A stretch of 64,000 nt of DNA from Hymenobacter translucens (GTDB lineage Bacteria > Bacteroidota > Bacteroidia > Cytophagales > Hymenobacteraceae), in NCBI RefSeq assembly GCF_020685205.1, contig NZ_JAJERB010000001.1, forward strand, positions 620,001-684,000, written 5' to 3'. The translations under genes were made by a program, and so were the position numbers. The notes under the pieces were generated by a model, which had not been told where the DNA came from, did no database searches, and saw only the letters and a list, made by a program, of their open reading frames with translations. Numbering within the stretch: the stretch's first letter is position 1; each line of letters begins with the position of its first letter. Of the stretch, positions 34,793-43,103 are shown in pieces.

Positions 34793-35863
34793 TTAGAGGT
34801 GAACAAAGATTTCGGTACAGGTCGGAGCAGCCGGGTCAGCGGGCCTTCCAGCGGCCAGCAGGGGCTTGCTCAGCTCCACCCCGGCCCGGGGCAGGGCTAC
34901 CACCAGCGCCGGGCCGGGGCTGTCGGAGCGGGTGCTGCCGGGGGGCTGAAACCGTAGGGTGCAGGTGTAGCGGGGCCGCTCGGCCAGGGCAATGGGCTGT
35001 TCCGACACAAACACCGCGTGTACGCCCTCCATGGTGGGTGGCTCCTGCCGGAAGCTGACAGCGGGCAGCGTAGCCCGGACGGCGGGGTCGGGGGCGGCGG
35101 CAACCGACAGGTTCTGCGGCGCGGCGCGGTACCTGTCGGCCGAGGGATGCTTGCAGGCAATCAGATACTTCCAGTGGGTGTGCCGGGGAGCAAACTGCAG
35201 CTCAAACGTGGGAGCGGTAGCCAAAGCGGCTTCGCTCAGCTCCAGGATTCCCCAGGCCTGACTGGCGTAGAGGTGGGCATCGGCGTAAAAGTCGAGCAGG
35301 GCGGTAGCACCGTGCCGAAGCTGGTAGCGGCCTTCCTGCCAGGGCCGCAGGTCAACGGTAACCTGCCCCGTGGGCCCCGGCCCGACGGCCGGCCTCTCCA
35401 CCTGCCGGTCCAGGTCCAGGATACTCAGCTCCGTTGGGTCTGCTCCTTTCGGAAGCGAGCAGCAGAACACCAGGGGGCGCAGCGGCAGGCGGCTGTCCTT
35501 GCTCACGGGCAGGGCCACGGAATCCACGCTCCGGGTCGCCGGCGCTACCACATAATAGAGGGTACCTGCCCGCGGCGTACGTGCCAGTTCGGTGTAGTTC
35601 TCGAAGTACGGGCTGAGGGGCTGCAGCCGAAAACGGAGCGGAAACAAGAAGTCCGGCAGGGGCCGGCGCGGCGCCTCCTCCCCGACTGCCTCGCTGCGCA
35701 GCAGGGCCAGCCCCCGGGGAGTGGACTTAAGCAGCAGACCGGCCCGGCGCAGGTTCTGAGCCGTCTGCAGGGTAGGCGTCAGCGCTACGCTGGGCGTGTA
35801 AGGGTCCTGAAAATAGTCGTGGCGCTGGTGCAGCCGGCACAGCACCTGATAGGTGGTTTGCAT
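34793..35863 (-). CDS. Unknown eCIS-locus protein between cap and sheath genes
   Basis: 356 aa, no signal peptide or TM segment, so cytosolic. Residues 1-75 contain a helical 'LQTAQNLRRAGLLLKSTPRG' segment; after that the protein is beta-strand-rich with many Pro/Arg/Ala residues ('VTVDLRPWQEGRYQLRHGAT', 'FAPRHTHWKYLIACKHP'). I recognise no catalytic motif or family. It lies 3 bp after the DUF4255 cap gene and 31 bp before the sheath, so it is surely co-expressed. Possible roles are a sheath/cap-associated structural part, an assembly factor or packaged cargo; sequence does not decide. Confidence 0.75.
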   Translation of the reverse strand: MQTTYQVLCRLHQRHDYFQDPYTPSVALTPTLQTAQNLRRAGLLLKSTPRGLALLRSEAVGEEAPRRPLPDFLFPLRFRLQPLSPYFENYTELARTPRAGTLYYVVAPATRSVDSVALPVSKDSRLPLRPLVFCCSLPKGADPTELSILDLDRQVERPAVGPGPTGQVTVDLRPWQEGRYQLRHGATALLDFYADAHLYASQAWGILELSEAALATAPTFELQFAPRHTHWKYLIACKHPSADRYRAAPQNLSVAAAPDPAVRATLPAVSFRQEPPTMEGVHAVFVSEQPIALAERPRYTCTLRFQPPGSTRSDSPGPALVVALPRAGVELSKPLLAAGRPADPAAPTCTEIFVHL

Positions 35864-35866
35864 AGC

Positions 35867-36439
35867 CTAGGTAGTTTGCTGGCCCAGAGAGCCGATAACG
35901 GGCAGGGACTGCGTAACGCCCCCCTCCTGGATAGTGAGCAGGCGTACTTTATACACCACCGACGGCACGTACTTGCTGCCCAGCATTCCCCATAAGAAGC
36001 TCCATTCCTGGGCCGTCGTGGACTCCATCTCCAGAATCAGCCGGTCGACGCGGCGGTCCAGGGTAGGTGTGTTCTGCGCCGTCAGCAGATTTTTCCGCTG
36101 GAACAGGGCCAGTGTGCCGCTCAGAAACTTGAGAGCCTCGGTGTAGTCGCTGAAGTTGGCAGCCAGCAGCACCTTCAGATTCAGCCGCAGGGCGGGGTTC
36201 AACCGGCCAAACTCCCCCTCCGTGGTGGTACGCCCGGCGGGGGCGTTGCGCACGGTGCTTTCCGGCTCAATGTTGATGAGCGTGACGCAGAGCTTATTAA
36301 GCGTATCCGTGAGCACGGTGCCATCGGGACCCACGAAGGCCGACAGCATCGCGCGGCCCTGACTTTCGTTCAGGTCGAATACCACCCGGAAGTGGGCATT
36401 CAGCTCATCAACCAGCGCCTGGAGTGCCTGCTGAATCAT
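35867..36439 (-). CDS. eCIS cap/tail terminator, DUF4255 (Afp16-like)
   Basis: 190 aa of the DUF4255 family, related to the N-terminal domain of Pvc16, which caps the end of the tube and sheath. 'LQALVDELNAHFR' (about 6-18) and 'LNKLCVTLINIEPESTVRNA' (about 47-66) are the family core, followed by 'LNLKVLLAANFSDYTEALKF' (about 87-106). It stops sheath polymerisation at the length fixed by the tape measure. First gene of the run; ATG 36439, with a long spacer upstream that should hold the operon promoter. Confidence 0.9.
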   Translation of the reverse strand: MIQQALQALVDELNAHFRVVFDLNESQGRAMLSAFVGPDGTVLTDTLNKLCVTLINIEPESTVRNAPAGRTTTEGEFGRLNPALRLNLKVLLAANFSDYTEALKFLSGTLALFQRKNLLTAQNTPTLDRRVDRLILEMESTTAQEWSFLWGMLGSKYVPSVVYKVRLLTIQEGGVTQSLPVIGSLGQQTT

Positions 36440-37056
36440 AGCCCGGCCAGTACAGGGTACGCAGGCAGGCTTACTGCACAGCCCGAAAGCAAAGGCGCAG
36501 GACGGCTGGCCGGTATGGCGCCGACGGGAATTTCAGAAAATGGGGAAGACATGAGACCGCACGGAAACCGATGGAACAAGAAGCTGCCGTCAAGCTCAAA
36601 GAAGCTGACGCGAATCCGACCCGGGCGAAATCAGGCGATGTCGCGACCGGGAACGGCTACTGTTGCAAAGGTTTTGGGGTACTCAGGGCGGGAGAATTCA
36701 GAAGCTGAAAAAGGCCGGCTTTCCGAATTCGGGGAATTCTAATTGTCCAGCAATATGCAGGATTAATCAGATAAAAACAGAATAGTTTTTGAAGATTTTT
36801 TTCAACTACTTACCGGGATTTTGCCATTTGCATTTTGATCCGGAACGCTTGATTTCGCAGTTCTGGAAGCCATCAGGCCCAGGACACTGCCCGTTGAAAG
36901 ACTGGTGCCGGCTATAACACGCTGACCTGCAGGCCAGGTCGGGGAGTTCGACAAAAAGCCAGGGAAATACGGATTCCAAAGCCCGTTTATCCGTACAGGC
37001 ATCTTGCCTGCTGCGGCGGCTCTGTGCTCTCTGGTTCTCGTCAGCTCCCAAAACAG
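36440..37056. other. Divergent intergenic region upstream of the eCIS operon
   Basis: 617 bp between the eCIS cap gene (minus) and the PAP2 gene (plus) with no credible gene; the open frames at 36392-36742 and 36802-37051 have low-complexity, Arg/Ser-rich translations. An AT-rich patch at about 36735-36850, unlike its GC-rich surroundings, is the best place for regulatory sites. No exact TAnnTTTG box with a TTG 19-21 bp upstream was seen on either strand. Confidence 0.5.
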
Positions 37057-37869
37057 ATGAAGCTTCTCGCGTATCGCTTAGCCCTGGCTCTCACGCTCGG
37101 GGCAGCCTCTTTTTCGTCGGCCCCGGCCCAGGTGGCTCCTACCCCGGCTTCGGCCGACACCACCCACAAGTTCGAGAACCCCGCCGGGTCGTTAGCCCTT
37201 CCGAAGCCCTGGTACAAGGGCAAGCTGGTGAAAGCCACCATCGTGCCGGCCGTGCTCATTGGTTACGGAGCTTACACCGCCAGCGGCCGGGGCTTCTATA
37301 CCAACCAGGAAGCCCACCGCGACATCCGGAGGCTGTTTCCTACCTACCGCACCCGGCTGGACGACATCCTGATTTTTGCGCCCTACGCCGAGCTGGGAAT
37401 CGTGACGCTGGCCGGGGTGGAGTCGCGCGATGACCGGATCAACACTGCCCTGGTAGTCCTGAAGGCCGAGGCTATCATGCTCAGCTCAACTTACGCGGTC
37501 AAGTACCTGACCAAAAACATCCGCCCCGACAGCACCGATTACGAGTCGTTTCCGTCGGGGCACACGGCGCAGGCGTTTCTGGCGGCCAGCATCGTGCACA
37601 CCGAGTTCCGCGACAAAAGCCAGTGGTACGGGGTCGGGGCCTACGCCATCGCCACGTCGGTGGCGGCCCTGCGCATGATCAACAACAAGCACTGGCAGTC
37701 CGACGTGGTGGCCGGGGCCGGCTTTGGCATTCTATCGGCTCACCTGGCGTACCTGACCCACCGCAACCGCTGGGGCCGCAAGCCCAGAATCCTGGAGGGT
37801 ACCAGCTTTATGCCGACCTGGCAGCCGGGGGCCGTAGGACTCGGCGTCGTCTGGCGCCCAACGCACTAA
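37057..37869 (+). CDS. PAP2-family phosphatase, exported
   Basis: 270 aa from ATG 37057, which begins a clean signal peptide ('LLAYRLALALTLGAASFSSAPAQ'-like, residues 2-25). The acid phosphatase/PAP2 signature is complete: 'KYLTKNIRP' (K-x6-RP), 'SFPSGHTAQAF' (PSGH) and 'ALRMINNKHWQSDVVAG' (R-x5-H-x3-D). Such enzymes dephosphorylate lipid pyrophosphates or phosphatidic acids in the periplasmic face of the membrane; a role in undecaprenyl or lipid A phosphate turnover is possible. It is divergent from the eCIS operon and probably unrelated. Confidence 0.88.
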   Translation: MKLLAYRLALALTLGAASFSSAPAQVAPTPASADTTHKFENPAGSLALPKPWYKGKLVKATIVPAVLIGYGAYTASGRGFYTNQEAHRDIRRLFPTYRTRLDDILIFAPYAELGIVTLAGVESRDDRINTALVVLKAEAIMLSSTYAVKYLTKNIRPDSTDYESFPSGHTAQAFLAASIVHTEFRDKSQWYGVGAYAIATSVAALRMINNKHWQSDVVAGAGFGILSAHLAYLTHRNRWGRKPRILEGTSFMPTWQPGAVGLGVVWRPTH

Positions 37870-38108
37870 GGCCGGAACCTTAATTGCTCCAGCCCCCACC
37901 TTTGCCACCAAGTCCACATCAGTTCCGGCGCACAGCATCGGGGAGCAGCTGCGGACGACGGTTTGGAAGGCAGCCGCCGGTCCGGCCGCAGCAGGCCGTT
38001 TGCCGGATGGTGCTTGGTATGAGGCCAACGCCTACTTTCCGGTATCCGGAAGCTTGCCGGATTTGGCCGGCTCACGTCGATCCGACCTCCGCCTACCAGC
38101 CTTTCATC

Positions 38109-38759
38109 ATGAAAAAGCCACGTACGTCGCGGGTGGAGCTTTACTTCACGCTCACGTTTACCGTCTCGGCGCTGTGCCTGCTTGCCCTGGTGGCTGGCAC
38201 CCTGCTGCCCGTGGTTCGGGAATACCGCGTCATCAACCTGACCGACGAGGTCGTGTATGTCACGCCCCTTCTGCATTCCAACGGAGACCAGCAGGCAAAC
38301 GAAGAAGAAACGACTGACACGCCAGCCCGCCTGGCCGGGGTTTACTTCGCGGTGTTGTCGCAATTTGCTTCGTTCAGCGGTCCGGCCCTGCCCGCCCTGA
38401 ATCCGAAGGATCTGCCGGTGCCGCCCAAAGGCTCCCGGGCTATCTATATCGACTATGAAGATCTTAAACAGGAAGACGGAGCCCAGGTGCTGCTGGTCCG
38501 CTCTGCCGGAGGCCAGTACCGGTACCTGGAAGCCGACTTCTGGGAGCAAGACCGAATCAGCAGCCTGGACCGTCTTGCCCCGGCCACCGGCACGATGCTG
38601 GCCGCCCATGAGCGGGCGTCGGCAGGTCTGATTTGCTGGCTACTTCCCTTGATTTGTCTCGCCCTGACCTTCCTCTTTCCGGTGCTGCTGATAAGGGAAA
38701 CCCGAAACAGGAGGCGGGAAAAGCGTATTCAGGCCGAAGCAGCCGGTTTGCCCGGCTAG
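38109..38759 (+). CDS. Hypothetical two-TM membrane protein
   Basis: 216 aa from ATG 38109 ('[19 protein letters not shown]'); the frame opens at 37884 but the extra residues are low-quality. TM1 is at about residues 11-32 and TM2 at about 180-200 ('[20 protein letters not shown]'), enclosing a soluble, probably periplasmic domain of about 145 residues with '[20 protein letters not shown]'. The C-terminus is an Arg-rich cytosolic tail. No known family. It lies 239 bp after the PAP2 gene and 41 bp before the DUF6377 regulator. Confidence 0.65.
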   Translation: MKKPRTSRVELYFTLTFTVSALCLLALVAGTLLPVVREYRVINLTDEVVYVTPLLHSNGDQQANEEETTDTPARLAGVYFAVLSQFASFSGPALPALNPKDLPVPPKGSRAIYIDYEDLKQEDGAQVLLVRSAGGQYRYLEADFWEQDRISSLDRLAPATGTMLAAHERASAGLICWLLPLICLALTFLFPVLLIRETRNRRREKRIQAEAAGLPG

Positions 38760-38800
38760 TTTTGTTTCTTGCCGTGCTCAATCGTTGCTCTTTCTCCTTG

Positions 38801-40432
38801 GTGAAGCTCTTCTTCTTCCTGTGCGGTTTGCTGCTTACCACCCTGCCGTCCGTCGCCAGGCCACCCGGAGCCGCCGCCGACAGCTTACTGCGCGAACTGA
38901 ACGAGGCCCTGGCGCATAAAAGGGAATACGACGGACAACGCTTCAACCGCATTGCGGTACTTACCGCCGACTTCGCGGCGCCCGAGCTGAGCGACAACGC
39001 CCGCTTCGAGCTGGGCCTGCGCATCTATGAGGAGTACAAGGCCTTCAAGTACGATTCGGCCTTTGTGTACTGCCAGAAGATTACCCGTCTGGCCGGGCAG
39101 CTGCGCGACCCGCAGAAAGTTGAGCTGGCCAAGCTCAAGCTGGCGTTTGTGCTGCTTTCCTCCGGTATGTTCAAGGAAACCTTCGACGTACTGGACGACA
39201 TCCAGACCGGGCGGCTTGCTCCCGCCGACCGGCACGGCTATTATTTCCTGCGGGCCCGCGCCTACAGCGACCTGGGCGCCTTCAACCGGGACCTGACGTT
39301 CCGCCCGGCGTACAACCGCAAGGCGCTGGCCTATGCCGACACCGCCCTTCTGTTTTGCCGGCCGGGCTCTTACGAGAGCTTATCCGTGCAGGAGTTCCGG
39401 GCCCAGAAAACCAATGACCTGGCGGCCGGGGCAGCCGTGTACGGACAGATCCGCCGCCTGCCCCGCCTGACTCTGCACCAGCTGGCCGTGAGTGCCAGCA
39501 CTACGGCCTACCTCTACGAGCTAGCCGGCCAGCCCGATAAGGCCTTTGAGCTGCTGCTGACTTCAGCCATTGCCGACCTCCGGTCCGCCACCAAGGAAAC
39601 GACGGCCATATTCAAGGTAGCCGACTACTGCTACCGGCGGGGCGACCTGAAAAACGCCTATACCTTTATCAGGGAAGCCCGCGAAGCTGCCGCCTTCTAC
39701 AACGCCCGGCAGCGGCAGCTGGAGCTGAGCCAGCTGTCCTCGGTTATTGAGGGAGAGAAAATCAACATCATCGAAAGCCAGCGCAGGTCGCTGCAAACCT
39801 TTGCCATCATCATGACGGCGCTGGCGCTGGCCGTCATTGGGTTTGCGGTGGTGAGTTTCCGGCAGCTGCGGCAGCTGCGCCGGGCGGGCCGGCTTATCTC
39901 GGCTACCAACGGGGAGCTGCAGGCGCGCAACCACGAGCTGGGCCAGCTGATTCAGGGCCTCAACGAAGCCAACAAAATCAAGGAGGAGTACATCGGGTAC
40001 TACTTCCACAACAACTCCCGGTACATCGACAAGCTGGAGTCGCTCAAGAAGCGGGTCGACGCCCTGTTGGCCAGCAAGCAATACGGGGCAGTGCAGAAGC
40101 TGGCCGACGGCATCAACAGCAAGACCGAGCGCAATGAACTGCTCAAGGGCTTCGACCTGGTTTTCCTGCGGCTGTTCCCCCACTTCATCGAGCAGTTCAA
40201 CGCCCTGTTCCGGGAAGAAGACCGGATTCGCCTGCCCGAAGACCAGCTGCTGACGACCGAGCTGCGCATCTTCGCCCTCATCCGCCTGGGCATCGTCGAC
40301 AGTGAGCAGATCAGCCGGATGCTCGGGTACTCGATCAACACGATCTACACCTACAAAACCCGGGTTAAGAACCGGTCTTTGCTGCCGAACGAGGAGTTTG
40401 AGGCCCGCGTGCAGGCCATCCAAGCCGTTTGA
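38801..40432 (+). CDS. DUF6377-type transmembrane regulator (SusR-like)
   Basis: 543 aa from a GTG (38801) that begins a signal/TM stretch '[17 protein letters not shown]'; the longer frame from 38633 overlaps the previous gene by 127 bp and is rejected. An N-terminal periplasmic TPR-like helical domain (about 20-300) is followed by a TM segment ('[20 protein letters not shown]', about 330-350), a coiled coil, then a cytosolic helical domain ending in a LuxR-like HTH ('[20 protein letters not shown]', '[16 protein letters not shown]'). In Bacteroidota such proteins, like SusR in plan, sense sugars outside and regulate polysaccharide genes. Directly upstream of GH97 and GH13, it probably controls alpha-glucan use. 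Confidence 0.8.
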   Translation: MKLFFFLCGLLLTTLPSVARPPGAAADSLLRELNEALAHKREYDGQRFNRIAVLTADFAAPELSDNARFELGLRIYEEYKAFKYDSAFVYCQKITRLAGQLRDPQKVELAKLKLAFVLLSSGMFKETFDVLDDIQTGRLAPADRHGYYFLRARAYSDLGAFNRDLTFRPAYNRKALAYADTALLFCRPGSYESLSVQEFRAQKTNDLAAGAAVYGQIRRLPRLTLHQLAVSASTTAYLYELAGQPDKAFELLLTSAIADLRSATKETTAIFKVADYCYRRGDLKNAYTFIREAREAAAFYNARQRQLELSQLSSVIEGEKINIIESQRRSLQTFAIIMTALALAVIGFAVVSFRQLRQLRRAGRLISATNGELQARNHELGQLIQGLNEANKIKEEYIGYYFHNNSRYIDKLESLKKRVDALLASKQYGAVQKLADGINSKTERNELLKGFDLVFLRLFPHFIEQFNALFREEDRIRLPEDQLLTTELRIFALIRLGIVDSEQISRMLGYSINTIYTYKTRVKNRSLLPNEEFEARVQAIQAV

Positions 40433-40939
40433 ACCCGGCTACGGTTACTGTCTCGGTCCGAGCCCGTAAGTAAGTGCCCGCTCACGCTGAGCCGGACATC
40501 GGTCAGCCACGCAAACAAATGGTACAGGAGAGAAACAGTCGGGACCCAGCCCCGCTGATTCGGCTGCCTTGGGGCATTGCTGACGCGCGCACGAGCTATA
40601 CAGGGCTTATATTTTGGCCCCAATTTTACAAGGCAAGCATTTGCTTATCAAGTAGATAACGCAGAAACCGGTTAATATTTTCCATACTGCGGTTTGACAA
40701 CTATTCCTCCGCTGGCGAGGGCGCTACTTTTACTGTAAACCGGACTCTAAACGAATGTTGGCTGCCTGCCGGGACCCGGTACCCCGGCCCGGCTAATAAC
40801 GCCTGAAGTCAGCCTACGCCGCCGGAAAGCTCAGCACGACCGGCTCCGGTTTCGGAGGAGCAACTTCATCCTGCTCAACCAAAACAGCCGCGGGCCGGCC
40901 GCTTCGGACGTACCGGTTTTCATCACCCCAACTTGCCCA
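40433..40939 (+). other. Intergenic region before the alpha-glucan genes
   Basis: 507 bp without a credible gene. AT-rich stretches at about 40600-40700 could hold the promoter for the GH97-GH13 pair. Near-matches to the -7 box occur (TATATTTTG near 40609, TACTTTTA near 40731) but none has a good TTG 19-21 bp upstream. No terminator was seen after the DUF6377 gene. Confidence 0.4.
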
Positions 40940-43060
40940 ATGAGAAACTTCCTGCTCGTTCTGCTGCTGCTAACGGCCGCCCACGGCGCCCGGTCCCAGG
41001 CCGCAGCCCCACTTACTGCCCGTCTGGACAAAGTCAGCCTGACGTTTGCCCTGGGCCCCAACGGCCAGCCCGCCTACTCCGTGTCTTACGGTACTAAGCC
41101 CGTCGTCAAGGCGTCGCGCCTGGGCCTTGCCTTCGCCGACGGCAAGGGCTTTGACAGCCCGCTCACCGTCCTGGGCAGCGAAATTAAGGACGTGGACGAA
41201 ACCTGGCAGCCGGTGTGGGGCGAGGTGAAAAACATCCGTAACCACTACCAGCAGCTGACGGTGCACCTGCGCCAGGGCGCGGCCCCGGGCAGGCTGCTCG
41301 ACGTAGTATTCCGGGTGTTTGCCGATGGCGTGGGCTTTCGGTACGAGTTTCCCCGGCAGCCCAGCCTGGCGTACTTCACGGTGCAGGACGAGCTAACCGA
41401 GTTTAACCTGCCTGCCAACCACAAAGCCTTCTGGATTCCGGGCGACTACGACTCCAACGAGTACACCTACACGACCAGCCGGCTCAGCGAAGTCAATACC
41501 ACCCCCATTGAGGTTATCCAGCTGAAGTCGGCGCCTTACCGGGTGCAGACCCCGCTGATGCTGAAGTCGGATGACGGGCTGTACGTGAACATCCATGAGG
41601 CGGCACTGGTGAATTACCCGGCCATGATGCTGAACGTGAACACCCAGACGTTCGGGCTGACCAGTCAGCTCGTGCCCGACGCCACCGGCACGGGTGCCAA
41701 GGCCTACCTGCAAGCCCCGGAGCACACGCCCTGGCGCACCATCGTGGTGAGCGACAACGCCCCCGCCGTGCTGGCCTCCAAGCTGATCCTGAATCTGAAC
41801 GAGCCCACCAAGCTCGCGGAAACCAGTTGGATCAAGCCCCAGAAGTTTGTGGGCGTGTGGTGGGAGATGCACGTGAACAAGGCCAGCTGGAACTACGCCG
41901 ACGTGTCGAACATCAAGCTCGCCGATACCGACTGGAACGCCCTCAAGCCCAACGGCCACCACGGCGCCAACACCGCCAACGTAAAGCGCTACATCGACTT
42001 TGCCGCCCAGCACAAGATTGAGGGCGTGCTGGTGGAGGGCTGGAACGTGGGCTGGGAAGACTGGGCCGGCAACTGGAAGGAAGAGGTGTTCGACTTCGTG
42101 ACCCCCTACCCCGACTTCGACGTGCGGGAGCTGCAGCAGTACGCGGCCGGCAAGGGCGTCAAGCTGATCATGCACCACGAAACCAGCTCCTCGGTCACCA
42201 ACTACGAGCGGCGGCAGGACGAGGCCCTGCGCTTTATGAAGCAGCACGGCTACGACGCCGTGAAAACCGGGTACGTGGGCCGCATCATTCCGCGCGGGGA
42301 GCACCACGACGGGCAGTGGATGGTCAACCACTACAACCGCACCGCCGCCAACATGGCCCGGCAGCAGATCATGGTGGACATGCACGAGGCTGTGCGCCCC
42401 ACGGGTCTGCACCGCACCTACCCCAACTGGCTGGCCAATGAAGCCGCCCGGGGCAACGAGTTCAATGCCTGGAGCAGCGGTAACCCGCCCGAGCACGAAA
42501 CCATTCTGCCCTTCACCCGCCTGATGGGTGGCCCAATGGACTACACGCCCGGCATCTTTCAGATTCAGCTGGAAAGCTGGAACCCGGCGCGCAACAAGGG
42601 CCGGCAGGTGCACACCACCCTGGCCAAGCAGCTGGCCTTGTACGTGACGATGTACTCGCCCCTGCAGATGGCCGCCGACCTGCCCGAAGCCTACGAGAAG
42701 CACCTCGACGCCTTTCGGTTTATCGAAGACGTAGCCGTGGACTGGGACGACACCCGCATCCTGGCCGCCGAGCCCGGCGACTACCTCACCATTGCCCGCC
42801 AGGCCAAGGGCAAAGACGAGTGGTTTCTGGGCGCCATCACCGACGAGCAGGCCCGCAAGCAGCCCGTGAAGCTTGATTTTCTCTCGCCCGGCACCCGCTA
42901 CGAAGCCATTATCTATGCCGATGGCCACGGCGCCGACTGGCAGAAAAACCCCATGGCCTACCGCATCACCCGGCAGGTCGTCACCAGCAAGTCGGCGCTT
43001 ACCCTGCAGCTGGCCCCGGGCGGCGGGGCAGCGGTAAGCTTCAAGCCAATCAAAAAGTAA
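40940..43060 (+). CDS. Glycoside hydrolase family 97 alpha-glucosidase (SusB-like)
   Basis: 706 aa with a signal peptide ('NFLLVLLLLTAAHGARSQA', residues 3-21). A beta-supersandwich N-domain (about 25-290) precedes the catalytic barrel, which contains 'FVGVWWEMHVNKASWNY' (about 303-319), 'IEGVLVEGWNVGWEDW' (about 358-373), 'LIMHHETSSSVTNYE' (about 410-424), 'VDMHEAVRPTGLHRTYPN' (about 477-494) and 'GNPPEHETILPFTRL' (about 514-528). The Glu residues in the last three blocks match those of inverting SusB-type enzymes. It likely releases glucose from alpha-glucan oligosaccharides in the periplasm. GH13 follows 43 bp downstream, so the pair are one transcript. Confidence 0.93.
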   Translation: MRNFLLVLLLLTAAHGARSQAAAPLTARLDKVSLTFALGPNGQPAYSVSYGTKPVVKASRLGLAFADGKGFDSPLTVLGSEIKDVDETWQPVWGEVKNIRNHYQQLTVHLRQGAAPGRLLDVVFRVFADGVGFRYEFPRQPSLAYFTVQDELTEFNLPANHKAFWIPGDYDSNEYTYTTSRLSEVNTTPIEVIQLKSAPYRVQTPLMLKSDDGLYVNIHEAALVNYPAMMLNVNTQTFGLTSQLVPDATGTGAKAYLQAPEHTPWRTIVVSDNAPAVLASKLILNLNEPTKLAETSWIKPQKFVGVWWEMHVNKASWNYADVSNIKLADTDWNALKPNGHHGANTANVKRYIDFAAQHKIEGVLVEGWNVGWEDWAGNWKEEVFDFVTPYPDFDVRELQQYAAGKGVKLIMHHETSSSVTNYERRQDEALRFMKQHGYDAVKTGYVGRIIPRGEHHDGQWMVNHYNRTAANMARQQIMVDMHEAVRPTGLHRTYPNWLANEAARGNEFNAWSSGNPPEHETILPFTRLMGGPMDYTPGIFQIQLESWNPARNKGRQVHTTLAKQLALYVTMYSPLQMAADLPEAYEKHLDAFRFIEDVAVDWDDTRILAAEPGDYLTIARQAKGKDEWFLGAITDEQARKQPVKLDFLSPGTRYEAIIYADGHGADWQKNPMAYRITRQVVTSKSALTLQLAPGGGAAVSFKPIKK

Positions 43061-43103
43061 TTCCGGGCCCCAGATCCCGGTTCGTCCTTCATCATCTCTT
43101 CCG

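Noticed and set aside
33646..35058. Plus-strand 470-aa frame opposite the sheath gene
   Set aside because: Crosses two real minus-strand genes; Gly/Val/Arg-rich translation without domains.
14198..36439. Prophage or T6SS as an explanation for the contractile genes
   Set aside because: There are no capsid, terminase, portal or integrase genes, and no TssJLM membrane complex; LysM/CIS-tube, DUF4255, DUF5908 and the AAA+ ATPase fit eCIS instead.
36392..37051. Small frames in the spacer upstream of the eCIS operon
   Set aside because: Low-complexity translations, no conserved start context, and part of the AT-rich regulatory patch.
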